NCBI GenBank assembly: GCA_023389105.1
Contig: JAEWEY010000005.1
Coordinates: 1 to 64,000 of the forward strand
Origin: Pseudomonadota bacterium
Lineage (GTDB): Bacteria > Pseudomonadota > Alphaproteobacteria > Sphingomonadales > Sphingomonadaceae
Direction of reading: 5' to 3'
Length of the DNA stretch: 64,000 nucleotides
Within the stretch, counting starts at the first letter, position 1. Every line of letters begins with the position of its first letter. Shown here in pieces: positions 35,478 to 43,793 of the stretch. The notes under the pieces are model-generated. The model was not told where the DNA came from. It worked only from the letters and a program-made list of their open reading frames with translations, and made no database searches. A program made the translations under genes and the position numbers.

Positions 35478-36782
35478 ATGCGTATCCTGGGTGTGACCGA
35501 AACCTGCGACCTTGGTTCGCTGTACATGCGGCTGATCGGCGAAGGGCATGAGGTGAAGGTCACCATCAGCGAGCCACTGGCGCGGGGGACGATGGCGGGG
35601 CTGGTGCCGCGCGCCGAAGACTGGCGGGCGGAACTGGACTGGGTGCGCAAGGCGGGACATGACGGTGTCATCGTCTTCGAAGCGGTCGGCTTCGGCGCGC
35701 TTCAGGACGAGCTTCGCGGCAACGGATTCAACGTCATTGGCGGCAGCGCCTTTGGCGACCGGCTGGAGAACGATCGCGCGTTTGCGCTCGGCTTGCTGCG
35801 CGGCCCGCAGATCAACTCCGCGCCGACGGTCGAATTCGACAATGGTCCTGATGCCCTCGCCGATTTGGCGAAGCGGCCGCGACGATGCGTGTTCAAGCGC
35901 TGCGATACCGCTGGCGACACGTTCGTCGGGACGTTCGCGGATGGACAGGATGTTGCGGCAGTCATCGCTGGGCAGCGACTGGAGGCGGGCGAGCGCTTTA
36001 TCCTGATGGACCACGTTCAGGGGGTGGAGACTGGAGTAGGGGCTTTCTTCAACGGCGAGCGCTTCGTTCGCCCGGCCTGCCTCGATTGGGAGCACAAACG
36101 CTTCTTCGCCGGAAACATGGGCGAGCTGACGGGGGAAATGGGCACGGTGGCGACGTTTGTCGGCGCCAATGCCCTCTTCGAGGCAACACTGCTGCCACTT
36201 GAGCCGCTGTTCGCCGAGGCCGGACACGTCGGCTGGGTCAACCTCAACACCATCATCAACGCGGAAGGCGTGTGGCCGCTCGAGTTCACCTGCCGCTTCG
36301 GATATCCCGGCTTTGCGGTTCTCGAGCCCCTGCAAGCGCTTGGCTGGGGTGAGCTGTTCCGCCTGCTCCTCGATCGCGCGGAAGGCGCCTTCCCGACGCG
36401 GGAGGGCTTCTCTACCGCTGTCGTGCTGACCACCCCGCCGATGCCGCTGTCGCGCAAGGAAGTCGAGGCACCGGTCGGTCTTCCGGTGATGATCGGCGAC
36501 CTGGCACCCGAACATGTGCACTTCGGCGAGGTCGGCATCCACGAAGGTCAGCTAGTTACCGCTGGCCTTTATGGCTGGACGACGGTCGCTACCGGCACGG
36601 GGCCGACGGTCGAGCAGTCGCAGCAAGCCGCTTATGCCAACGCAGCGCAGGTCCGCATCCCGAACCTCCGCTACCGGCTCGACATCGGCGACGCGCTGAT
36701 CAGCGGCGAGTTGGAATTGCTCGCTACTTGGGGCTGGCTGAAGTCCATGCCCGCGCGCATGGCGTCGCAGATCGTCCGGTAA
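35478..36782 (+). CDS. PurD-like ATP-grasp ligase of unknown substrate
   Basis: The 434-residue protein resembles phosphoribosylamine-glycine ligase: EHKRFFAGNMGELTGEMGT corresponds to the HKR...TGGMG phosphate loop and PLEFTCRFGYPGF to the metal-binding EFNxRFGDP motif. The final domain NLRYRLDIGDAL is also PurD-like. The N-terminus (MRILGVTETCDLGSLYMRL) is unlike purine-pathway PurD, and GDP is changed to GYP, so it probably joins another amine and acid. The C-terminal 37 codons overlap a convergent SET-domain gene. It shares its upstream region with the diiron-oxidase gene. Confidence 0.75.
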   Translation: MRILGVTETCDLGSLYMRLIGEGHEVKVTISEPLARGTMAGLVPRAEDWRAELDWVRKAGHDGVIVFEAVGFGALQDELRGNGFNVIGGSAFGDRLENDRAFALGLLRGPQINSAPTVEFDNGPDALADLAKRPRRCVFKRCDTAGDTFVGTFADGQDVAAVIAGQRLEAGERFILMDHVQGVETGVGAFFNGERFVRPACLDWEHKRFFAGNMGELTGEMGTVATFVGANALFEATLLPLEPLFAEAGHVGWVNLNTIINAEGVWPLEFTCRFGYPGFAVLEPLQALGWGELFRLLLDRAEGAFPTREGFSTAVVLTTPPMPLSRKEVEAPVGLPVMIGDLAPEHVHFGEVGIHEGQLVTAGLYGWTTVATGTGPTVEQSQQAAYANAAQVRIPNLRYRLDIGDALISGELELLATWGWLKSMPARMASQIVR

Positions 36783-37120
36783 TCGCTGGTCAGTTCGGTC
36801 CCCGCGGGCAGGTCGGTGACCGCGACATCCTCGCCGAACGCGATGCCGAGCGAGCGCGTGTTGGGCGTGTCCGAATGGTTGAAGTGCCGCCCGTTGTCGC
36901 CGCACAGCACCCACAGATCGAGATCGCCGTGGAGCGTCGAATAGGTGCGCAGGAACTGCTGTAGACGCTCCGGCATCTCAGCCAATTCCCCAGTGGAGAA
37001 GACGCGGTCGATCCGGCTGTCGAAGCGCCAGATCGTCTGTCCGGCCTTTACGGGCTCAGTCAGGAATACGCCGATCCCGTGGATCTCGCTTTCCCTCAAC
37101 TCGGTGTCGACCAGCAGCAT
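36671..37120 (-). CDS. SET-domain protein, putative lysine methyltransferase
   Basis: This compact 149-residue protein contains the SET fold landmarks GIGVFLTEPVKAGQTIW (residues 15-31), NHSDTPNT (81-88, the NHSxxPN cofactor motif) and LTSDYRT with the terminal tyrosine Y114. SET proteins use SAM to methylate protein lysines; bacterial ones modify ribosomal or other proteins, or act as small orphan enzymes. No pre- or post-SET cysteines are present. The tail beyond residue 120 lies in the 112-base overlap with the ATP-grasp gene. The target is unknown. Confidence 0.82.
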   Translation of the reverse strand: MLLVDTELRESEIHGIGVFLTEPVKAGQTIWRFDSRIDRVFSTGELAEMPERLQQFLRTYSTLHGDLDLWVLCGDNGRHFNHSDTPNTRSLGIAFGEDVAVTDLPAGTELTSDYRTICDAMRAGMDFSQPQVASNSNSPLISASPMSSR

Positions 37121-37223
37121 AAAGCAACTCCAACAGGCGACGCGGCAACGAACGCTATGACGAAAAGCTGCGCAGAACGTTCACCGATGTTAGTGCCGCG
37201 CTGAACATTGATGGAGCTTCACG

Positions 37224-37406
37224 ATGGGAACCGAACGCTTCGAGCGTCACAAGCAGCCTTGGAGGCCGGACGAGCTGGACAAGCTGAAGACCTTGGCGGG
37301 GAAGGGCATGGCGCTGAAGGCCATCGCCAAGGCGCTCACGCGGAGCGAGGAGTCGGTCAAGCAGCGCGCCAAGGAAGACGGGCTCAGGATCGCCAAATTG
37401 CGGTAG
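37224..37406 (+). CDS. 60-residue helix-turn-helix protein
   Basis: A short basic protein with one trihelical domain: WRPDELDKLKTLAGKGM, then ALKAIAKALTRSEESVKQRA, then EDGLRIAKLR. The spacing of W, L, IA and V is like SANT/Myb- and GcrA-type DNA-binding helices. The start has an upstream TTCACG context but no strong ribosome-binding site. It stands between the SET gene and crtZ. The opposite-strand open frame over it (37155-37514) looks like a shadow. Confidence 0.6.
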   Translation: MGTERFERHKQPWRPDELDKLKTLAGKGMALKAIAKALTRSEESVKQRAKEDGLRIAKLR

Positions 37407-37438
37407 CAGAAGTGATGGCCGGTTAAGGTCCGGCGGCC

Positions 37439-37444
37439 TATAGG
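37439..37444 (+). promoter_or_regulatory. Possible -10 element (TATAGG) of crtZ
   Basis: CCTATAGGG lies immediately before the first in-frame GTG of crtZ; if used, transcription would start near the GTG at 37451, giving a leaderless message. The -35 is poor. Confidence 0.3.
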
Positions 37445-37942
37445 GTGCGCGTGAACGTGCTGACCGGCATCTTGTTGTTTCTAGGGACAATCCTGGCGAT
37501 GGAGGGCGTGGCATACGCTGCGCATCGCTGGATCATGCATGGGCCTGGCTGGTTCCTGCACGCCAGCCATCACCGCGAGCGGCCGGGCATGTTCGAAGCG
37601 AACGACTGGTATGCGGTGATTTTCGCGGTGCCGTCGATCGTGCTGCTGTGGGGCGGGGTGCAATCCGATTGGGGGCAGTGGGCGGCGTGGGTCGGCGCCG
37701 GCATTGCGGCTTACGGCGCGATCTATTTCGGCTTCCATGACGTGATCGTGCATCGGCGGATCGCGACGCGCTATCTGCCCAAGTCCGATTACATGCGACG
37801 GATTATTCAGGCGCACCGGCTGCACCATGCCGTGGAGACGCGGCGCGGGACGGTGAGTTTCGGGTTCCTCTGGGCGCCGGAGCCGCGGTTGCTGAAGCGG
37901 CAGTTGCGCGAGAACGCGGGCCTCCGCGCGCCGCGGGGCTAG
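37445..37942 (+). CDS. crtZ: Beta-carotene 3-hydroxylase
   Basis: CrtZ adds 3-hydroxyl groups to beta-carotene rings, giving zeaxanthin. It is a membrane diiron enzyme of 165 residues with the histidine clusters HRWIMHGPGWFLHASHH (H27, H32, H39, H42, H43), FHDVIVH (H98, H103) and HRLHH (H124, H127, H128), and hydrophobic helices between them. The start is GTG at 37445, or 37451 if the -10-like TATAGG is real. The hydroxylase-like gene downstream starts two bases after its stop. crtB, crtI and crtY lie on the facing strand. Confidence 0.94.
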   Translation: MRVNVLTGILLFLGTILAMEGVAYAAHRWIMHGPGWFLHASHHRERPGMFEANDWYAVIFAVPSIVLLWGGVQSDWGQWAAWVGAGIAAYGAIYFGFHDVIVHRRIATRYLPKSDYMRRIIQAHRLHHAVETRRGTVSFGFLWAPEPRLLKRQLRENAGLRAPRG

Positions 37943-37944
37943 CG

Positions 37945-38691
37945 GTGCTGACGGCGATCCTCATTTCAATCGTTGCGATGTCGGTGATCGTCGCGGTGCG
38001 TTACGCGGCGGTCAGCGGCGGTTTCGCGTGGCTGACCAAGCACAAATTTCCGGGCCTCTACTCAGGGCGCGATCCGCAGATCCGGCGCGAGATCGGCTGG
38101 TCGCTGGCCAGCGCCTTCATCTACGGCGCGCCGGCGGGCCTGCTCGCCTGGGGCTGGCAGGAACATGGCTGGACGCGGGTGTATACCGACGTTTCCGCTT
38201 ATCCGTTGTGGTGGCTGCCGGCCTCGGTGCTGCTTTACCTCTTCCTGCACGACAGCTGGTTCTACTGGACGCACCGCTGGATGCACCGCCCGGCGGTCTA
38301 TAAGCGAATGCATGCGGTGCATCACGCCAGCCGCCAGCCGACCGCCTGGACGGCGATGAGCTTTCACCCGTGGGAGTCGATCACCGGTGCCGTTGTCATT
38401 CCGGCGCTTGTGCTGTTGATCCCGATCCATGTCGCCGCTCTGGGCGTAGTGCTGACGGTGATGACGGTGATGGGCGTCACCAATCACATGGGGTGGGAGC
38501 TGTTTCCGCGCTGGATCGTGCACGGACCGCTCGGCCGCTGGCTGATCACCGCCAGCCACCACCAGCGGCATCACGAAAAATTCCTGACGAACTTCGGACT
38601 GTATTTCCGCTTCTGGGATCGGCTGTGCGGCACCGACGCAGGGATCGGCGGCTTGGCTAGTCCGCGCCCGCGGCCTCTGCCCCAAAGGTAG
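37945..38691 (+). CDS. Fatty-acid-hydroxylase/sterol-desaturase family enzyme, possible CrtG
   Basis: This 248-residue membrane diiron protein carries the family histidine boxes: HDSWFYWTHRWMH (102-114), HAVHH (123-127) and SHHQRHH near residue 195. The family includes sterol desaturases and fatty-acid and carotenoid hydroxylases. Placement directly after crtZ and convergent to crtB suggests a carotenoid ring modification. In sphingomonads and Brevundimonas a 2,2'-hydroxylase (CrtG) converts zeaxanthin to nostoxanthin, and this gene is a candidate on context; sequence alone does not prove it. The start is GTG at 37945. The last 35 bases overlap crtB. Confidence 0.72.
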   Translation: MLTAILISIVAMSVIVAVRYAAVSGGFAWLTKHKFPGLYSGRDPQIRREIGWSLASAFIYGAPAGLLAWGWQEHGWTRVYTDVSAYPLWWLPASVLLYLFLHDSWFYWTHRWMHRPAVYKRMHAVHHASRQPTAWTAMSFHPWESITGAVVIPALVLLIPIHVAALGVVLTVMTVMGVTNHMGWELFPRWIVHGPLGRWLITASHHQRHHEKFLTNFGLYFRFWDRLCGTDAGIGGLASPRPRPLPQR

Positions 38692-39544
38692 CCTCGGCGA
38701 AGCTCGGGATCAGCATGGCGAGCTTGCGCGCCTTGCCGACGCTGACCCGCTCGTCCCACGCATGGCTGCCAAGCTTCTGCACGCGGCGGCCGATCGCGCC
38801 GTAGATGCGCAGCGCAGTAAGAACGGCCAGGCGTGAGCGGAACGGGAGCTGCTCGGCGCCCTTGTGCGCGCTGGCCTCGCGCGCGCGGACTTCGGTGATG
38901 AGGCGATCGACCATCGCGAGCAGCGCGGGCTCATGCTCGGGCTGGAACAGCTGGTCAGGCGTGATTCCGAACTCTGCCAGCCAATCCGTTGGCAGGTAGC
39001 AGCGGCCGTTCTCCAGATCCTCGCGCAGGTCGCGGGCAATGTTCGAAAGCTGGAAGGCGATGCCGAGGTCGGCTGCCCGGCCAAGAGTTTCCTCGTCGTC
39101 CGCGGGGACGCCCATGATGACGGCCATCATGCAGCCCACCGCACCGGCAACGTGGTAGCAATATTTAGTGAGGTCGTCGGTCGTGGTCGGCCGCCAGCCG
39201 ATCTCGTCGAGCGCGAAGCCTTCGAGATGATCTTCCAGATAACGCGTCGGGATCGGCCGCTCGGTCATCAACAGCGCGAGCGCCTGGTAGGCGATGGCGT
39301 CGCCCGGCTGCCCTGCGATAGCGCGGCGGGTCTCGTCGCGCAGCGTCGACACCTTGCCCGGCGCCACGTGTCCAAACCCGAACACCTGGCCGTCCGCGAC
39401 ATCGTCGCAATGCCTGCACCAGCAATAGAGCAGCCAGGCGCGTTCGCGGGTAACGTGGTCGAACAGACGGCTGGCCGCGCGGAATGACTTGGACCCTTGC
39501 TGGATGGCATCCCTCGCCCCGGCGACAATTTCGTCCCGCGTCAC
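38657..39544 (-). CDS. crtB: Phytoene synthase
   Basis: CrtB condenses two geranylgeranyl diphosphates into phytoene. The 295 residues show the two aspartate-rich regions: CDDVAD (D47, D48, D51) and ARDLREDLENGRCYLP (near 168-183), with the conserved YCYHVAGAVG. Its ATG overlaps the crtI stop (ATGA), so crtY-crtI-crtB is one coupled transcript. No crtE (GGPP synthase) is seen in the window. Confidence 0.96.
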   Translation of the reverse strand: MTRDEIVAGARDAIQQGSKSFRAASRLFDHVTRERAWLLYCWCRHCDDVADGQVFGFGHVAPGKVSTLRDETRRAIAGQPGDAIAYQALALLMTERPIPTRYLEDHLEGFALDEIGWRPTTTDDLTKYCYHVAGAVGCMMAVIMGVPADDEETLGRAADLGIAFQLSNIARDLREDLENGRCYLPTDWLAEFGITPDQLFQPEHEPALLAMVDRLITEVRAREASAHKGAEQLPFRSRLAVLTALRIYGAIGRRVQKLGSHAWDERVSVGKARKLAMLIPSFAEATFGAEAAGAD

Positions 39545-41019
39545 CGGGCGAGGTCTTCCAAGATCAGCCCTGCCGTCGCCTTCGCGCTGCCGACGACGCC
39601 GGGGATGCCCGCGCCCGGGTGCGTTCCCGCGCCGACGAAATAGAGGTTCGGAATTTTGCCGTCGCGGTTGTGGACCCGGAAATAGGCGCTCTGCGTCAGC
39701 ACTGGTTCGAGGCTGAATGCGGAGCCGAGATGGGAGTTGAGTTCGCTTTCGAAATCGGCCGGCCCGAAGTGAAAGACCGTGCCCAGACGTTCCCGCAGGC
39801 CGGGCAGCATTCTTTCCTCAAGAACCTCAAGAATACGCTCCGCATACTTCGGGCCCTCCGTGGCCCAGTCGAATTCGGTCTGTCCAAGATGCGGCACCGG
39901 CGCCAACGCATAGAAGGTCGAGCGGTCAGGCGGCGCCATCGACGGGTCCGTGATCGTCGGGTGGTGCAGGTAGAGCGATGGATCATGCGGCAGTCCGTCG
40001 CCCTTGTAGATCTCGTCGAGCAGCTCGGCATATTTGGGGCCGAACAGGATGCTGTGATGGGCGACGTCCGGCCAGGTCCCGCTGGTCGAGAAGTGCAGCA
40101 CGAACAGTGAGGGGGAATAGCGCTTGCGCTTCAGCCTGGAGGCGGATCGCTTGGCCGACCGGTGCTGCAGCATTTCGTAGGTGCGCAGAACGTCGGCGTT
40201 CGATGCGACGGCATCGAAATTTTGTTCGAAGCCGGACTGCGTTCGGACGCGCGTTATCCGGGTTCCGTCCGTCGCGATCTCGGCCACCGGATCGCCCAAT
40301 CGGATTTTGCCGCCGAGCCGTTCGAAATGGCGCACCATGCCGGCGATCAGCCGGTTCGTGCCGCCGCGCGCGAACCATACGCCGCCGTCGCGCTCCAGCT
40401 TGTGGATCAGCGCGTAGATCGCGCTGGTCGTCATCGGATTGCCGCCAACCAGCAGGGTGTGAAACGAGAGCGCCTGACGCAGCTTCTCATTGCGGACGAA
40501 GCCCGACACGATCGAATAGACCGACCGCCAGGCCTGATACCGCGCCAGCGACGGGGCGGCCTTCAGCATCGAGCGGAAGTCGAGGAACGGCACGGCGCCG
40601 AGCTTTACGTAACCTTCCTCGTGGACACCGGCGGAATAGTTGAGAAACTTGCGGTAGCCCTCGACGTCCGCCGGCTCGAGCGCGCGGATCTGATCGAACA
40701 ATTCGGCGTCGTCGTTCGTGTAATCGAAGGTCGTCCCGTCCGGCCACGACAATCGATAGAACGGGGTCACGGGGACGAGGTCGACGTCTTCGGCCAGATC
40801 ATGGCCGGACAGTTCCCATAGCTCGCGCAGGCAGGCGGGGTCGGTGATCACCGTTGGGCCGGCATCAAAGACGTGCCCGTCCTTTTCCCAATAATAAGCG
40901 CGGCCACCGGGCTTGTCGCGGGCTTCCAGGATGGTCGTGTCGATGCCCGCCGATTGCAGGCGGATGGCGAGCGCCAGACCTCCAAAACCAGAGCCGATGA
41001 TGGCGACGCGCTTGCTCAT
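39541..41019 (-). CDS. crtI: Phytoene desaturase
   Basis: This FAD enzyme converts phytoene to lycopene. From the ATG at 41019 the protein has 492 residues, beginning MSKRVAIIGSGFGGLALAIR (the dinucleotide fold), with the FAD-binding C-terminal FVGAGTHPGAGIPGVVGSAK (near residues 462-481) that is diagnostic of CrtI. The long upstream frame is a shadow of crtY. The start overlaps the crtY stop as ATGA and its stop overlaps crtB likewise. Confidence 0.96.
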   Translation of the reverse strand: MSKRVAIIGSGFGGLALAIRLQSAGIDTTILEARDKPGGRAYYWEKDGHVFDAGPTVITDPACLRELWELSGHDLAEDVDLVPVTPFYRLSWPDGTTFDYTNDDAELFDQIRALEPADVEGYRKFLNYSAGVHEEGYVKLGAVPFLDFRSMLKAAPSLARYQAWRSVYSIVSGFVRNEKLRQALSFHTLLVGGNPMTTSAIYALIHKLERDGGVWFARGGTNRLIAGMVRHFERLGGKIRLGDPVAEIATDGTRITRVRTQSGFEQNFDAVASNADVLRTYEMLQHRSAKRSASRLKRKRYSPSLFVLHFSTSGTWPDVAHHSILFGPKYAELLDEIYKGDGLPHDPSLYLHHPTITDPSMAPPDRSTFYALAPVPHLGQTEFDWATEGPKYAERILEVLEERMLPGLRERLGTVFHFGPADFESELNSHLGSAFSLEPVLTQSAYFRVHNRDGKIPNLYFVGAGTHPGAGIPGVVGSAKATAGLILEDLAR

Positions 41020-42158
41020 GCCGCTTTCCCGGTCAGCGTGCGCAGCGCGCGACCAAGCGGCACCGGTGGCCGGCCGCTGAGAATGCGGAGCTTGTCGAAG
41101 GTCGTGAGGCGCCCCGCATAGAAACGCGCGATGATGTCGGCGGGCAGCCGATAGAAATGTTCGAGCACTCGATATTCCTGCTGGGGTTCCGCCGCGCCAA
41201 ACAGCATGCGGTTGAGGAGTTGAAAAAAGGAACGGTCGTTCCAGCTTTTGGCTGCGCGCGCGCGCAGCACCTTGGCCAGGGCGCGTGAGGTCAGTTCCCG
41301 CTGCTCCGCGATAAACGCGGCAGTCGTCACTGCATCGAGCAGCGAATAGCTCGTCGTGGGGTGAAAAAAGCTGCCGCGCAGCCCGACCCGGGGCAGGCCG
41401 TCTTCGCGGGGCCACCAAGCGTCGAAATCGCCGCGGATCAGGATCGGCAGAACGCCACTTTCCTCGGCTATCATGGTCGCGCCGTCACCGAGACTTGCCG
41501 CGCGCCGATCGACGTCGGCGGCGAGCCGGTCCCGATCAAGCGACGCGTCGGGTGAATAATAGGTGTCTTCGATCAGCAGGCGCTGCGGATCGAACGGCAA
41601 CAGATAATGGAATCGGTAGCCGTCGCGCTGTTCCACCGTGGCGTCCATGATCACCGGCCGCGTGACGCCATGCGGCACCGGATAGCGATAGGTGCGGCCC
41701 AGGAATTTCTGCCACCCCAGCTCCTGCCCGGGCATCGGGCCGGGCCCTCGCGCATCGACAACCGCATCCGCCTCGATCCGTTCGCCGGTCGCGAGCAGGA
41801 CGTGGTCCGGTCCGATCTCGGCCAGCGCGACGCCCAATCGATATTCGGCAGGCTGCAACGCCCGCTTCATTGCCGCGTCGAGCGCCTCCGACGCGATGCT
41901 GTTGTAACCGATGGGGATCGTGCGCTGCCGTTTAGGGAAACGGACTTCGGTGTCGGGCCAGTGTGCGGCCTCGATCCGGTCGAGCACCCAACGATCGCCC
42001 GCGGCGATGTCCGTGTCGAAGAATGACCAGGTGTGATTGCCACCGAATGTCTCGCCCTGATCGACAATCAGCAGTTGGACGTCAGGGCGCCGTGCTTTGA
42101 GCGCGAGTGCAAGGAGGCCGCCGCTGAGGCCCCCGCCGGCGATGACAACTTTGCTCAT
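41016..42158 (-). CDS. crtY: Lycopene beta-cyclase
   Basis: CrtY closes both ends of lycopene to make beta-carotene. The 380-residue protein starts with the dinucleotide motif VIAGGGLSGGLLALAL and continues with GGNHTWSFF, DARGP and the FLEDTYYS-like motif seen here as LIEDTYYS. These are typical of bacterial CrtY-type cyclases rather than heterodimeric or CruA types. It is the first gene of crtY-crtI-crtB. The DUF2141 gene diverges from it, with 56 bases between starts. Confidence 0.95.
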   Translation of the reverse strand: MSKVVIAGGGLSGGLLALALKARRPDVQLLIVDQGETFGGNHTWSFFDTDIAAGDRWVLDRIEAAHWPDTEVRFPKRQRTIPIGYNSIASEALDAAMKRALQPAEYRLGVALAEIGPDHVLLATGERIEADAVVDARGPGPMPGQELGWQKFLGRTYRYPVPHGVTRPVIMDATVEQRDGYRFHYLLPFDPQRLLIEDTYYSPDASLDRDRLAADVDRRAASLGDGATMIAEESGVLPILIRGDFDAWWPREDGLPRVGLRGSFFHPTTSYSLLDAVTTAAFIAEQRELTSRALAKVLRARAAKSWNDRSFFQLLNRMLFGAAEPQQEYRVLEHFYRLPADIIARFYAGRLTTFDKLRILSGRPPVPLGRALRTLTGKAA

Positions 42159-42214
42159 GACTGTGGCTTGGGGGCGATAGCGGGCATGCGAAACGGCTGA
42201 TAGGCTCCCCCATC

Positions 42215-42640
42215 ATGCGCGTATATGCCCTTGCTCCACTCGCCTTGTTGACCGTCGCGGCCGCCACGCCGGACAACGTGCTCGAGGTCGATGTGTCGGG
42301 ATTGCGCAATGCCAAGGGCCAGATCCATGTCTGCATCACCCAGGACCCTGGCCATTTCCCCGACTGTCGGGGCGATCCCCATGCGCTCACGCGGACGGCT
42401 GCGGCGACGGTCGGAAGCCTGAAGTTCGAAGGCCTGACGCCCGGCCGCTACGCGATCACTTTGTTTCACGATGAAAACGGCAATCAGCGGCTCGATACGA
42501 TGCTGGGCATCCCGCGCGAAGGGTTTGGGTTTTCCAACAAGGTCGTCGTTCGATTCGGCGCGCCGCGCTTCAATGCCGTTGCCATTCAGGTGCCGGCGGG
42601 CTTCACGCGCGAACGCATCCGCCTACAATACCTGCTTTAG
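42215..42640 (+). CDS. DUF2141 exported protein
   Basis: A 141-residue protein with a signal peptide (MRVYALAPLALLTVAAA) and the DUF2141 pattern: LEVDVSGLRNAKGQIHVCI, then FEGLTPGRYAITLFHDENGN and GIPREGFGFSN. It is a beta-sandwich family of unknown role, often found near carotenoid genes in this order. It may be a carrier or stabiliser in the envelope, which is inference only. TGATAGGC shortly before the ATG could be a -10 region. Confidence 0.85.
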   Translation: MRVYALAPLALLTVAAATPDNVLEVDVSGLRNAKGQIHVCITQDPGHFPDCRGDPHALTRTAAATVGSLKFEGLTPGRYAITLFHDENGNQRLDTMLGIPREGFGFSNKVVVRFGAPRFNAVAIQVPAGFTRERIRLQYLL

Positions 42641-42700
42641 GGCAGTTCACGGCTCCCAAGCTGCCAACTACCGTTTTCATGCAGGCTTCGCGCCTGAAAC

Positions 42701-43684
42701 ATGATGACGGAAACCCTGGTCGCCACAGACAAGAACGACGGCGTTTGCCCTTCCCGCGCGCGGCTGAAGGTCATACTTGCATCGCCGCGCGGATTTTGCG
42801 CCGGCGTTGTGCGCGCGATTGACGCCGTTCGCGATGCGCTGCGCCTCTACGGCGCCCCCGTCTACGTTCGCCGTCCCATCGTCCACAATTTAGAGGTCGT
42901 CCGGACGCTGGAGGCGGAGGGGGCGATCTTCGTCGAAGAACTCGAGGACGTGCCCGCAGGCGCGGTCGTCCTGTTTTCCGCCCATGGCGTCGCGCCGGCC
43001 GTAGCGGCGGATGCGCGCCGGCGTGGCCTGATCGCCTTCGATGCCGTGTGTCCACTGGTCGCCAAGGTCCACCGAGAGGTGGAGCGGCATCATCAGGATG
43101 GGCGGCCGGTGGTGCTGGTGGGCCACGAAGGCCATCCGGAGATCGAGGGCACGCTGGGGCAAGTGCCAAGCGGTAGTGCCTATGTGATAAGTGGGGCGGC
43201 GCAGATCGCGAGTCTGCCGCTGCGCCGTGAGCAGCCCGTCGCTTACGCCGTGCAGACGACCTATTCGGTCGACGATGCGGCAAGCATCGTGCGCGCCTTA
43301 TTCGACCATTTCTCCGACATTGTCGGTCCAACCAGCAGCGACATCTGCTACGCGACCACCAATCGCCAAAGAGCGGTCCGCGAGCTGGCCGTAGAAGCTG
43401 ATGCGGTGATCATCGTCGGCGAGCATTTTTCGTCGAACGCGCGGCGTTTGGCGGAGGTCGCTGCGGAGCTTTGTCCGCTTGTGCAAATGGTGGCCGGCAG
43501 TTCGGAAATCGACTGGGCGGCGCTACCCGCGCACGGAACGGTCGCGATCTCGGCCGCGGCGTCGACACCGGAAGCGTCCGTTGCTCGCGTCATTGCGGGT
43601 CTGCGTGAGCGCTTCGACATTCAGGTGGAGGAGCATGGCTCCGTGGTGGAGCGCACGGTCTTCCGGCCCTTGCCCGTGACGTGA
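42701..43684 (+). CDS. ispH: 4-hydroxy-3-methylbut-2-enyl diphosphate reductase
   Basis: IspH makes IPP and DMAPP in the last step of the MEP pathway, the feedstock for the carotenoid and ubiquinone genes nearby. The 327 residues show the three Fe-S ligands C33 (PRGFCAGV), C117 (DAVCPLV) and C216 (SSDICYATTNRQ), and the proton-donor glutamate E147 in GHPEIEGT. Two ATGs in tandem (42701, 42704) can serve as start. The gene lies 60 bases after the DUF2141 gene on the same strand. Confidence 0.96.
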   Translation: MMTETLVATDKNDGVCPSRARLKVILASPRGFCAGVVRAIDAVRDALRLYGAPVYVRRPIVHNLEVVRTLEAEGAIFVEELEDVPAGAVVLFSAHGVAPAVAADARRRGLIAFDAVCPLVAKVHREVERHHQDGRPVVLVGHEGHPEIEGTLGQVPSGSAYVISGAAQIASLPLRREQPVAYAVQTTYSVDDAASIVRALFDHFSDIVGPTSSDICYATTNRQRAVRELAVEADAVIIVGEHFSSNARRLAEVAAELCPLVQMVAGSSEIDWAALPAHGTVAISAAASTPEASVARVIAGLRERFDIQVEEHGSVVERTVFRPLPVT

Positions 43685-43696
43685 CCGAGTTGAGGG

Positions 43697-43772
43697 TGGT
43701 GCCGCTTGCGTGACTCGAACACGCGACCCCATCATTACGAATGATGTGCTCTACCGGCTGAGCTAAAGCGGC
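43697..43772 (-). tRNA. tRNA-Thr (CGT)
   Basis: The minus strand folds into a complete cloverleaf of 76 bases. Acceptor GCCGCTT pairs perfectly with AAGCGGC. The D stem is GCTC/GAGC, the anticodon stem CATCA/TGATG with loop TTCGTAA (anticodon CGT, reading ACG), and the T arm GCGTG-TTCGAGT-CACGC. The discriminator is A and the CCA is encoded. Confidence 0.97.
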
Positions 43773-43793
43773 TTGCCTGTCGGAAGACGGCGC

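Noticed and set aside
37155..37514. 119-codon minus frame over the small HTH gene
   Set aside because: Lacks motifs, while the forward 60-codon frame has a clear trihelical pattern.
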